Source: Clostridiales bacterium (GTDB lineage: Bacteria; Bacillota; Clostridia; Lachnospirales; Lachnospiraceae). From it: DNA of 8,030 nucleotides. The notes under the pieces were generated by a model. That model was not told the origin of the DNA and did not search any database. It saw nothing but the letters and a program-made list of their open reading frames with translations. Below, in pieces: positions 1 to 5,860 of the stretch; positions within the stretch are counted from its first letter, which is position 1; each line of letters begins with the position of its first letter. The stretch covers positions 1 through 8,030 of the forward strand of contig JAGZDD010000175.1 of assembly GCA_018369015.1 (NCBI GenBank), given 5' to 3'. A program made the position numbers and the translations under genes.

Positions 1-7
1 TCCGGTC

Positions 8-191
8 GGTGCTTAACAAGCGCCGCTGGCGCTTAGCACCCCGCAATCCTGCCCCAAGGTATGTCTACGTTCCACTCCGGTCGGCGCTAAACGCGTGTCG
101 CAGGCACGCAGCGCCGGACTTTCCGCTGCTTGCAGCAGGTCTGCGCTCCGCTTCGGTCGTTGCTGGACAAGCGCCACCGGCGCTTAGCAAC
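8..191. repeat. Three 33-nt hairpin repeats with identical architecture
   Basis: Hairpins lie at 8-40, 83-115 and 159-191. Each has a 6-bp outer stem, a 4-nt bulge on the left arm (TAAC, AAAC, GGAC), a 7-bp inner stem and a 3-nt loop (GCT, GCA, ACC). Outer stems are GGTGCT/AGCACC, GGCGCT/AGCGCC and GTTGCT/AGCAAC. Inner stems are AAGCGCC/GGCGCTT in the first and third copies and GCGTGTC/GGCACGC in the second, which has one T-G wobble when read on the plus strand. Each copy is preceded by TCCGGTCG or an expanded TCCGCTTCGGTCG. The base changes between copies are compensatory, so pairing is kept while sequence drifts. That points to a folded RNA or a hairpin-based dispersed repeat. The family was not recognised. 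Confidence 0.7.
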
Positions 192-209
192 CGTCCTCAT
201 ACCTTGGGG
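52..209. repeat. 12-bp perfect inverted repeat enclosing two hairpins
   Basis: CCCCAAGGTATG at 52-63 is exactly inverted as CATACCTTGGGG at 198-209. The arms enclose the second and third 33-nt hairpins and a small stem CTGCT/AGCAG at 126-138, so the stretch could fold into one multi-branched structure closed by a 12-bp stem. The arms could equally be ends of a small non-autonomous mobile element. No target-site duplication could be assigned and no transposase is present. Confidence 0.55.
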
Positions 210-269
210 TTATCAAATGTGCATACGCAGGGTCAAATAAATTTGCCCCTGCGCCTGCCCACTTGATAA
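210..269. repeat. 60-nt imperfect palindrome
   Basis: The arm starting TTATCAA at 210 pairs with the arm ending TTGATAA at 269. By direct pairing, 24 of 29 positions are Watson-Crick pairs around a 2-nt centre at 239-240. Two of the five mismatches (217/262 and 225/254) become G-U wobbles if the minus strand is transcribed. The palindrome abuts the right arm of the 52-209 inverted repeat with no gap, so it is probably part of the same composite element. It lacks a clean T-tract, so it is not called as a terminator. Confidence 0.6.
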
Positions 270-288
270 CTTTCATAGTAAAATAAAC

Positions 289-319
289 AAAGTGCAGGGA
301 GTCACACAACCTGCACTTT
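289..319 (-). terminator. Intrinsic terminator of the minus-strand operon
   Basis: AAAGTGCAGG (289-298) and CCTGCACTTT (310-319) form a perfect 10-bp stem with an 11-nt loop. Read on the minus strand it is followed by a T-rich run (GTTTATTTTA). It lies about 90 nt past the kinase stop codon, where the operon should end. On the plus strand the stem is followed only by one further T and then ACG, so termination in that direction would be weaker. Confidence 0.7.
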
Positions 320-344
320 TACGTCACATCGAATCCTTAAATTC

Positions 345-353
345 ATTTTATCA
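345..353 (-). promoter_or_regulatory. Possible extended -10 element
   Basis: On the minus strand this reads TGATAAAAT, that is TG-N-TAAAAT, close to an extended -10. No recognisable -35 hexamer stands 17 nt upstream. The LytTR-like direct repeats end just upstream of where a -35 would lie, as in some activator-dependent promoters. A transcript from here would meet the 289-319 hairpin within about 50 nt, so if the site is real it would make a short RNA or depend on read-through. In an AT-rich stretch such a match can occur by chance. Confidence 0.22.
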
Positions 354-373
354 TCAAATCATCTGTTTGTTTG

Positions 374-405
374 TACCACTCAGTCTGTTTTTTATACCAT
401 TCAGT
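374..405 (+). promoter_or_regulatory. LytTR-type direct-repeat binding site (candidate)
   Basis: TACCACTCAGT (374-384) and TACCATTCAGT (395-405) form a direct repeat with one mismatch and an exact 21-bp period, two turns of the helix. LytTR regulators such as AgrA and the streptococcal ComE/Blp family bind paired 9-bp repeats about 12 bp apart. The core ACCATTCAG matches the general pattern [AT][AC][AC]GTTN[AG][TG] at 8 of 9 positions, and the other copy at 7. A LytTR regulator is encoded 1.4 kb away in the same operon. The usual orientation of such boxes points rightwards, into the antisense of the kinase gene; a leftward promoter is also possible. Confidence 0.45.
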
Positions 406-408
406 CCA

Positions 409-1776
409 TTAAATGAGGTGCCTTTGTTCCTGGCTGCTGCAAATATTCAGCACAATCCGCGTCACAAACCGCGAATCTTCCCGCTTAAACTCCGCATTTC
501 CGTCATATTTCTCGGCAATCTTACAAATACTGCCTGTGCCATAGCCGTGTCTTTTTCTCATAGGCGGCAGCGTTCCCCAGCGCTTTTCATCAAGCGCAGC
601 CGTTCCTCTGTCGCAGCTATTTTCTATATAAATAAGCAGCGAGCCTTTCATCTTCATCATTTTAATACATATAAAGCGCTCTTGCTCAGGAAGGCGGCAG
701 CAGGCGTTAATGGCATTTTCAAAGCAATTTCCAAGAAGCACTGTCATATCCATAAAATCAAAGCCCAGATCCTCCCGCAGATTGACCGCTGTTTCAGTTT
801 TTATGTTTTCCCTTTTGCACCGTTCCATATAGTATTTTAAAATCGTATTAATCAAAGGATAATCACAAATCTGGTCATTTTCAAAGCCCTCATAGGCATT
901 GACATAACGCTTTAAATACCGGCCAAGCTCCTCGGATTTTCCCTCAGTATTCAAGGCTGCTATAACTCCAAAGTGGTGCCGCATATCATGGCGGAACCGG
1001 GCCATTTCCTCAATATTCATTTTAATAGAAGCATATTCCAGGTCAAACATACGGATCTTCTCTTCCATTTGTATTTGCTTTTTTACGGTATGAATCTCTC
1101 CCAAAAAAGAGCAGAGCGCCAAAACATTTCCTATGATATAACATAAAATCGTAATCAGCGCTGCTATACCATCGAAAGAAGGCATGAAAAACATAAATAT
1201 ACAATATAAGAACAGCTCCGCCCCCATAAACATGCAGCTTCTCTGGAGCTGCCGGCTGTCCATGAGCTTAATAAGCTCCCGAAGCTTAACAGACATAATA
1301 TTCCACATCAGTGGAAATGTCACGGCCGTTGCCCCTAAAAGTGTGCATAAATTATAACTTGTATATGGTGTTCTGTCCAAAAGCTCTGGGAACAAAAGCT
1401 GATGGATCACCAGGGAGCTTAATGTATACACAATGGCCTCATAGTAAATATCCACAAGCAGGATAAACAGTTTTTTGATCCCTTTCAGCTTTATATTCCA
1501 CAATCCAAAAACTGCCCATATTCCAAGACCCAAAGTTGTCATTATATTAGCTTTTTCCTGAATATCGTTCCGGCTTAGCGGCAGCGGCTGAAGTATTTGG
1601 ATATACATTGTAAAAATCAACGCATAAGCTGCCAGGAACACCCCTACAATGATATACAGCCTCCGGCCGCTGATTTTAAGTTCATATTTTTCAAAGGGAA
1701 GAAAAAGAAAGAGCGCGACCGGGGCAGACTGAATGAGCGCACCGGCAAACTGTATAGCATAATCGGCCAGGCTCAT
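409..1776 (-). CDS. Polytopic sensor histidine kinase, GHKL (AgrC-like) family
   Basis: A 455-residue membrane kinase. Residues 1-230 hold about six or seven hydrophobic segments (near 11-29, 39-61, 80-95, 101-128, 143-161, 183-225), the expected sensing region. A linker at about 228-258 is probably coiled-coil. The H-box FRHDMRHH (261-268) carries the likely phospho-accepting His263. The ATP-binding domain has an N-box (LLGNCFENAINAC, 347-359) and a G-box (HGYGTGSI, 410-417). This is the HATPase_c_5 pattern of quorum-sensing and peptide-sensing kinases of Firmicutes that pair with LytTR regulators. The ATG lies 3 nt after the regulator's stop codon, preceded at 8 nt by a G-rich tract that serves as ribosome binding site. 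No autoinducer-peptide or AgrB-type gene is in view, so the ligand is unknown. Length and motifs look intact. Confidence 0.93.
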   Translation of the reverse strand: MSLADYAIQFAGALIQSAPVALFLFLPFEKYELKISGRRLYIIVGVFLAAYALIFTMYIQILQPLPLSRNDIQEKANIMTTLGLGIWAVFGLWNIKLKGIKKLFILLVDIYYEAIVYTLSSLVIHQLLFPELLDRTPYTSYNLCTLLGATAVTFPLMWNIMSVKLRELIKLMDSRQLQRSCMFMGAELFLYCIFMFFMPSFDGIAALITILCYIIGNVLALCSFLGEIHTVKKQIQMEEKIRMFDLEYASIKMNIEEMARFRHDMRHHFGVIAALNTEGKSEELGRYLKRYVNAYEGFENDQICDYPLINTILKYYMERCKRENIKTETAVNLREDLGFDFMDMTVLLGNCFENAINACCRLPEQERFICIKMMKMKGSLLIYIENSCDRGTAALDEKRWGTLPPMRKRHGYGTGSICKIAEKYDGNAEFKREDSRFVTRIVLNICSSQEQRHLI

Positions 1777-1779
1777 CGT

Positions 1780-2532
1780 CTATACCCCCCCCGCATTAAA
1801 ATTTTTCATTTTTTCAAACAAATATTCATTATAAATTGCCTTGATCTGAGCTTTTTCCTTTCGGCTGACAAGAGCGCTTGTCCCATCTGAAAAATAACAA
1901 ATCCCCTGGCTGATGTGGTCAATATAATCCATATTTACGGTCAGACCCCGGGCTATTTGCAGAAACACCGAGGGATCAAGCTTTCCTGTCACCTCTGTAA
2001 AGGATTTTCGGATAAATTTAGCCTCCCTTTCTCCGCAGATGTATATAGACACACCTTTTCTATAGCTTTCTATACGCAATATATCTCTGGCAGGCAGCGC
2101 CAATTTCCCATGAGGCGTATCCAGCTCAAGCACCGGTTCTCCAATATCTGCGCTCTCCATATATCTTGTAAAAAGCACATCTATGCTCTTTTCGTCCACT
2201 GGCTTCATAAGATAGTGCAGCGCGTCCAGCTCAAATGCTTCTACAGCATAGTTCCGGGTACTTGTCACAAAGCCAATCATAGCGTCCGGAAGCAGGCGCC
2301 TGACACCCCGGGCAGTTTCAATGCCATCGATACCATCCATTAGAATATCCAAAATCAAAAGATCGTACTGAGCGCCGTTTTCTACAGCTTCAAGGAGGCT
2401 GCGGCCCGAGGAAAAATAGGCAGCCTTATAGTTCACATGTAATTTTTCTGCCGCTCCCGGAATAAGCTGCTTCATCTGTTTCAGGTCAAAATCGTCATCT
2501 TCGCACACCGCTATATTTATCCTATTACACAT
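1780..2532 (-). CDS. LytTR-family response regulator
   Basis: A 250-residue transcription factor, cognate partner of the adjacent kinase. The receiver domain (about 5-125) shows the acidic cluster CEDD (10-13), the phospho-acceptor Asp62 in LLILDILMDG, Thr90/Ser91 in FVTST and the conserved Lys110 in YLMKPV. The LytTR DNA-binding domain (about 135-240) shows the family pattern FLQIARGLTVNMDYIDHI. The preferred start is the ATG at 2532: the receiver begins right after it, it overlaps the upstream stop codon in the arrangement ATGTGTAA, and GGAG lies about 10 nt upstream. A TTG at 2559 would add nine residues and is less likely. Regulators of this family bind paired direct repeats, and a plausible pair lies at 374-405. 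The gene is tightly coupled to both neighbours. Confidence 0.93.
   Translation of the reverse strand: MCNRINIAVCEDDDFDLKQMKQLIPGAAEKLHVNYKAAYFSSGRSLLEAVENGAQYDLLILDILMDGIDGIETARGVRRLLPDAMIGFVTSTRNYAVEAFELDALHYLMKPVDEKSIDVLFTRYMESADIGEPVLELDTPHGKLALPARDILRIESYRKGVSIYICGEREAKFIRKSFTEVTGKLDPSVFLQIARGLTVNMDYIDHISQGICYFSDGTSALVSRKEKAQIKAIYNEYLFEKMKNFNAGGV
1785..1792 (-). promoter_or_regulatory. G8 tract: kinase ribosome binding site and slippery run
   Basis: On the minus strand eight consecutive G residues encode the Gly-Gly near the regulator's C-terminus. They end 8 nt before the kinase ATG, the normal Shine-Dalgarno distance, and no better ribosome binding site is visible. One mononucleotide run therefore affects both the regulator's C-terminal frame and kinase translation. 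Confidence 0.5.
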
Positions 2533-3055
2533 TCGGCATAAGCTCCATAAAATGTTCAAGGCTGTCCCTTCCGTCGGCCAGCATTAAAAGGCTGTCCGTA
2601 TATCGCTCAGAAATCTGGAGTGCATGGCCCACATTCATATTCGCAGCCTCCAAAATCTGCTCTTTTCCCCAATGGGCAAAAACAGGGGTTACAAATTTAT
2701 ATGCCAAAAGCCCGGTCTGGCGGTCTAAGACAAAGGAACCACATTCCAGGTAAAAGTTCAGGACTTCCAAAGCCCTGGCTACCGTGTCTGCATGAGCCAC
2801 GGGCAGCGAATCTGTCAGGGAGATCAGAGTAGAAAAATAAAGCAGGGGCTTTTCTCCAGTACGCAGAGGCAGGAAATAAAATTCTCCCAGGACCTCATCC
2901 ATATTTGTTCCAAAATTTCTGTGAAGCGTTGTCAGTATATCCACAGGAATACCGTTTTCCCCTGCATTTCTTAAAACCACTGGTACATTATTTTCTTCAA
3001 AATCGGCCTTTAATGCCATTAACACATCGCGTTGAATACGTTTTAGCTCTTCCAT
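2525..3055 (-). CDS. Small YbjN / type III chaperone-like protein (candidate)
   Basis: A 176-residue acidic, soluble protein with no signal peptide or membrane segment. No catalytic motif was recognised. Its predicted order of elements is helix (about 3-22), three strands (VPVVLR; EFYFLPL; PLLYFSTLISL), helix (HADTVARALEVLNFYL), two strands (GSFVLD; LLAYKFVTPVF) and a long C-terminal helical region. This matches the alpha-beta3-alpha-beta2-alpha plan of YbjN proteins and of type III secretion chaperones. The resemblance is by eye and not by homology score. The start has a good ribosome binding site (GAGAGG at 3066-3061, 5 nt before the ATG). It lies 207 nt downstream of the 865-residue gene and its stop overlaps the regulator's start. 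That position fits a chaperone for the large protein, or an accessory factor of the two-component system. It is a real gene; the function is inferred. Confidence 0.8.
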   Translation of the reverse strand: MEELKRIQRDVLMALKADFEENNVPVVLRNAGENGIPVDILTTLHRNFGTNMDEVLGEFYFLPLRTGEKPLLYFSTLISLTDSLPVAHADTVARALEVLNFYLECGSFVLDRQTGLLAYKFVTPVFAHWGKEQILEAANMNVGHALQISERYTDSLLMLADGRDSLEHFMELMPNV

Positions 3056-3262
3056 CTTTTCCTCTCTTTCCTATGTTTACTCTGAAAGCCCGGCAAGCGG
3101 ACGCACAGACGGACAAGCTTGCTTGACCGGATGCGCGGACATTTGCCGTGTACCTCACGGCGTCAGTTTTCCCCCACGGCCCGGAGAGCTTTTAAGGATC
3201 CGTTCCGGCAATCTGTCGGCGCTCTCCGGGAAGCAGCCGCCATATTCCACAACTATGTTGTA
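3056..3262. other. Structured intergenic gap inside the operon
   Basis: This is the only sizeable gap between genes in the window, and no ORF or convincing promoter was seen in it. It holds a perfect 10-bp inverted repeat CCCGGAGAGC (3180-3189) / GCTCTCCGGG (3221-3230) with a 31-nt loop. It also holds a perfect 6-bp hairpin GCCGTG (3145-3150) / CACGGC (3156-3161). A second CACGGC at 3175-3180 could compete for the same partner. ACAAC/GTTGT at 3249-3261 sits next to the upstream stop codon. Neither main stem is followed by a T-tract on the minus strand, so they are not typical intrinsic terminators. They could stabilise or cut the mRNA and so set the relative output of the genes on either side. 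Confidence 0.5.
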
Positions 3263-5860
3263 TCAAATATTCATTTTCTTTGCAAGCGTGTCCACATCCG
3301 GCTTTGGCGCTTCTCCCGCTTTTGACGGATAAATCGGCTTAAGCCCGAAGCTTTTAATCATTTCTGCATAAGGGTTATCCTTCGGCGGATTTTTCGGGTC
3401 CGCCAAAATGGGATTTCCGTCTTTATAAAATGCCCTTTCAATTAAAAACTTCGCATAGGTCCGGGTAATATGTACGTAAAATGTCTCCTCACTGGAAAAA
3501 CCGAGGCAGGCAATAACCTCCGACCGGATCTGTTCTCTGAGATCTTCAGGTACTCCAGCAGCCCCTCTCTGCTGTTCCAGCTTCGGACGCACAAGCGCTT
3601 CAATTTCATCCATCTTTATATACTTATCAATCGTTGTCTTCCGGTTGCTTCTGCGCTCAAAAAATTCCTTGACAGAAATCGCCAGATTAATACCCGTAGC
3701 GATTCCAGACAGAATCGTTCCCACGGCTGACGTCACGCCTCCTACGGCCAATACACCGCCCATAATCTGAAGTATCCCGGAAACCATTTTCATCGTACCG
3801 CTTTCGGTTCTCGAATCTGAAATTCTTCCCTGAAGCTCCGTAATCTCATCAGCCGCTGACTTTTCTTCCCCTTGGAGCTCTCCCATGGCCTTTCTTGCCT
3901 TCAAGGCCGTCGCGCGCTGGTTTTCGGACCGGCCGGCCTGAGCCATCCCACCGACAACATCAATAGTTCCTGAAACTATGGCGGCTGCGCCGCTGGCCTT
4001 TTGAGCAGTCATCAGCGCCGTATGCTCTGCCGTTCCCACCGTGACCTCTGAAATACCTTTTACAATATCCTTATTAATAATCTTGTATGCCCCGATTGTG
4101 GCCTTTCCGGCAATGTCGGAAAAATTCTTAATTATCGAAATTGCCTTTCCTGCGGTTTCCGCTGCTGTTTCCCCCTTTGCGGAATCACATATATTAATAA
4201 TACCGGCAATCGTTCCCCCCAAAACAGCCAGTCCTGCCAGGGAGGAAAAAATACCTGCGCTGAAATTAAGATTTGACAAATGCAAATCGGAAAGCTTCAG
4301 GCCAATAAATTCCGCCGGTTTTTTTAAAGAGCCTAGAGCGCTCCCCACACCAACGCCGCTTCCTCCGGCCCCCAAATAAGTCTGAGCTTTATTCCCCCCG
4401 CTCTCAGCAAAGCCTTCTTCCGCTCTTTGCCGTTCGATTTTCTCATCAATCCCTGTCAGTACTCCGTAAATTTTTAAAATTTCCGCCTGAGACTGGTCCA
4501 GGGCTTTTTGATCGACCTTTTTCCCCTCCTCTTTATCCTGAAGCATTTTTTTATGCGACTGGATCAGGCTAAGCAATGTCAACATTCCTGCTCTGCGCAT
4601 CCGGCCCAGCTCTCCAATGTTTCCTTCCTCTCCGATATTCTGGTAATTTTCAAAAAGCTGAAGGGCTTCCATTCCATGAACCTCGTCGTTTAACCGATCC
4701 ACAGAATCCGGGGAACCCATAGAGCCAAAAAACGCCAATTCTTCCGCCCCCGCCCGGGCAATCTGCAGAGCTTCCTCTAGCTTGTGCCAGTAAACATGGC
4801 TCCCATCAACGCGCTTCCAAAATTTCCATTTTGTCGCAATCATCTGATTTTTAAATGGCTCCAGCTTAGGAACATAATCAGTCTGCGACATAATCATATC
4901 TTCCATTGAAGCGTCATGGCGCTTTTTATTTTCAATCAAATAATACATATACAGCTTCATCCGCGCCGGAAGGTTCAAAATCACCCGCACAAACCGCTCC
5001 TGGGAGGGCGCCAGTTCGATCAGTCCAATATCGCTGCTGTTTCGGTACATCCACATGGCAATCTCACGCAGGCCCTTTTGCTGGGCCGGGCTCACATTTT
5101 CCTTAGCAGTTTCTCCGCCGCTGTTCTCCTCCTGTGTCATTCCTTCCTTTGTGAAGGCAATGCTCTGAATATCCGAAAGCACACTCCCCTCCACAGGCGA
5201 TGCTTTCCCTGCATCCTTATGCTGCTGGAAATAATCATAAAATCTTAATAATGTATCCAGGGCAACTCTGTCCTCTTTCGGATACTTTGGATAATCCCGG
5301 TTCGGATAGATCGCGAGAAGTTCTTTAATCTCCGGTTCATAGCTTTCTACAAGCGCCCGCTGCTGGGCTCTTTTCCCTTCCTTGGATGTCAGGGCATCAT
5401 CGTAATGGAACTTCCGGTTCATATTTAGTAATGCTTCCCCACCCTTAAGAGCCTTTTCCAAAATTTTCTTCCGGTTATCCTGAAGGTACGCTACGTTATA
5501 GACTTCATACCGGTCTTTCTCGGAGTCCGGCAGCAATCCAACCATATATTGATTATAGGCGTCAAGAATCAGGGTGATCAGATCCTTCTTCGGATAATCG
5601 TAGCCGGGATAATAATGCAATAACATCGGAACATCCGGTACAACCTGCATAATTTTTTCCTTTTGTTCATTTTCAATCTGACGTTTATCGTCGTCATTTT
5701 TACTTTTCGCCGCTTTTTCCCCAAGCCGCCGATAAGCTTTTCCGGCATCAGCTATACGGCTCACAACGGCGTCTCTCTCTTTTTTCTGCTGACTGTTCAA
5801 TTCCTGTAAAGGCATTAAGTACATCCCCTTTCTGCTGCCCGCAAAAAACTGTATGCTCAT
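3263..5860 (-). CDS. Large helical protein with three hydrophobic stretches; candidate CIS effector/translocator
   Basis: An 865-residue protein of no recognised family, without a signal peptide. Residues 20-75 are charged and helical. A motif is duplicated: YYPGYDYPK (83-91) and IYPNRDYPK (184-192), each followed by a helix rich in Leu and Tyr/Phe. Residues 260-480 are helical and charged. A glycine-rich linker (497-510) leads to hydrophobic stretches at about 533-557, 620-643 and 690-730. A coiled-coil-like segment (645-690) separates the last two. The hydrophilic C-terminus ends in a Pro/Lys-rich tail (about 818-860). Hydrophobic stretches flanking coiled coil recall type III translocators (IpaB/YopB type) and membrane-active toxins. 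The Streptomyces CIS membrane protein CisA is a functional analogy only. A tape measure is an alternative, but in Afp/PVC clusters that gene precedes the ATPase. The start overlaps the ATPase stop (ATGA). Another ATG at 5815 has a better ribosome binding site (AAAGGGG, 9 nt). Existence is certain; function is a guess. Confidence 0.85.
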   Translation of the reverse strand: MSIQFFAGSRKGMYLMPLQELNSQQKKERDAVVSRIADAGKAYRRLGEKAAKSKNDDDKRQIENEQKEKIMQVVPDVPMLLHYYPGYDYPKKDLITLILDAYNQYMVGLLPDSEKDRYEVYNVAYLQDNRKKILEKALKGGEALLNMNRKFHYDDALTSKEGKRAQQRALVESYEPEIKELLAIYPNRDYPKYPKEDRVALDTLLRFYDYFQQHKDAGKASPVEGSVLSDIQSIAFTKEGMTQEENSGGETAKENVSPAQQKGLREIAMWMYRNSSDIGLIELAPSQERFVRVILNLPARMKLYMYYLIENKKRHDASMEDMIMSQTDYVPKLEPFKNQMIATKWKFWKRVDGSHVYWHKLEEALQIARAGAEELAFFGSMGSPDSVDRLNDEVHGMEALQLFENYQNIGEEGNIGELGRMRRAGMLTLLSLIQSHKKMLQDKEEGKKVDQKALDQSQAEILKIYGVLTGIDEKIERQRAEEGFAESGGNKAQTYLGAGGSGVGVGSALGSLKKPAEFIGLKLSDLHLSNLNFSAGIFSSLAGLAVLGGTIAGIINICDSAKGETAAETAGKAISIIKNFSDIAGKATIGAYKIINKDIVKGISEVTVGTAEHTALMTAQKASGAAAIVSGTIDVVGGMAQAGRSENQRATALKARKAMGELQGEEKSAADEITELQGRISDSRTESGTMKMVSGILQIMGGVLAVGGVTSAVGTILSGIATGINLAISVKEFFERRSNRKTTIDKYIKMDEIEALVRPKLEQQRGAAGVPEDLREQIRSEVIACLGFSSEETFYVHITRTYAKFLIERAFYKDGNPILADPKNPPKDNPYAEMIKSFGLKPIYPSKAGEAPKPDVDTLAKKMNI

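Noticed and set aside
8..191. CRISPR array from regularly placed similar repeats.
   Set aside because: There are only three copies, unevenly spaced (75 and 76 nt apart) with diverged sequence and dyad symmetry; no cas genes are present. They are hairpin repeats.
9..266. An 85-codon plus-strand open frame at the left edge.
   Set aside because: It runs through the hairpins and palindrome, and its residues reflect the repeats; there is no family signature.
1..290. Insertion sequence or integrase attachment site.
   Set aside because: No transposase or integrase frame, tRNA gene or target duplication is visible; only the inverted repeats are.
302..346. A 14-codon minus-strand ORF (MNLRIRCDVKVQVV) near the kinase end, considered as a signal-peptide precursor.
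   Set aside because: It has no clear ribosome binding site, its start overlaps the candidate -10, it runs through the terminator stem, and it shows no leader or processing motif.
3145..3161. Plus-strand intrinsic terminator (GCCGTG hairpin followed by a short TTTT).
   Set aside because: The stem is only 6 bp, the T run starts several bases later and is short, and no plus-strand gene precedes it.
4041..5248. Several plus-strand open frames across the large gene, and similar ones opposite the other genes.
   Set aside because: They lie antisense to well-supported coding sequences, lack ribosome binding sites and have compositions expected of complementary-strand shadows.
3263..5860. Tail tape-measure protein as the primary call for the large ORF.
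   Set aside because: Length and hydrophobic stretches are compatible, but in Afp/PVC clusters the tape measure precedes the ATPase and this gene follows it. It also has localized hydrophobic segments and a duplicated N-terminal motif, not a long uniform helical repeat. Kept only as an alternative.
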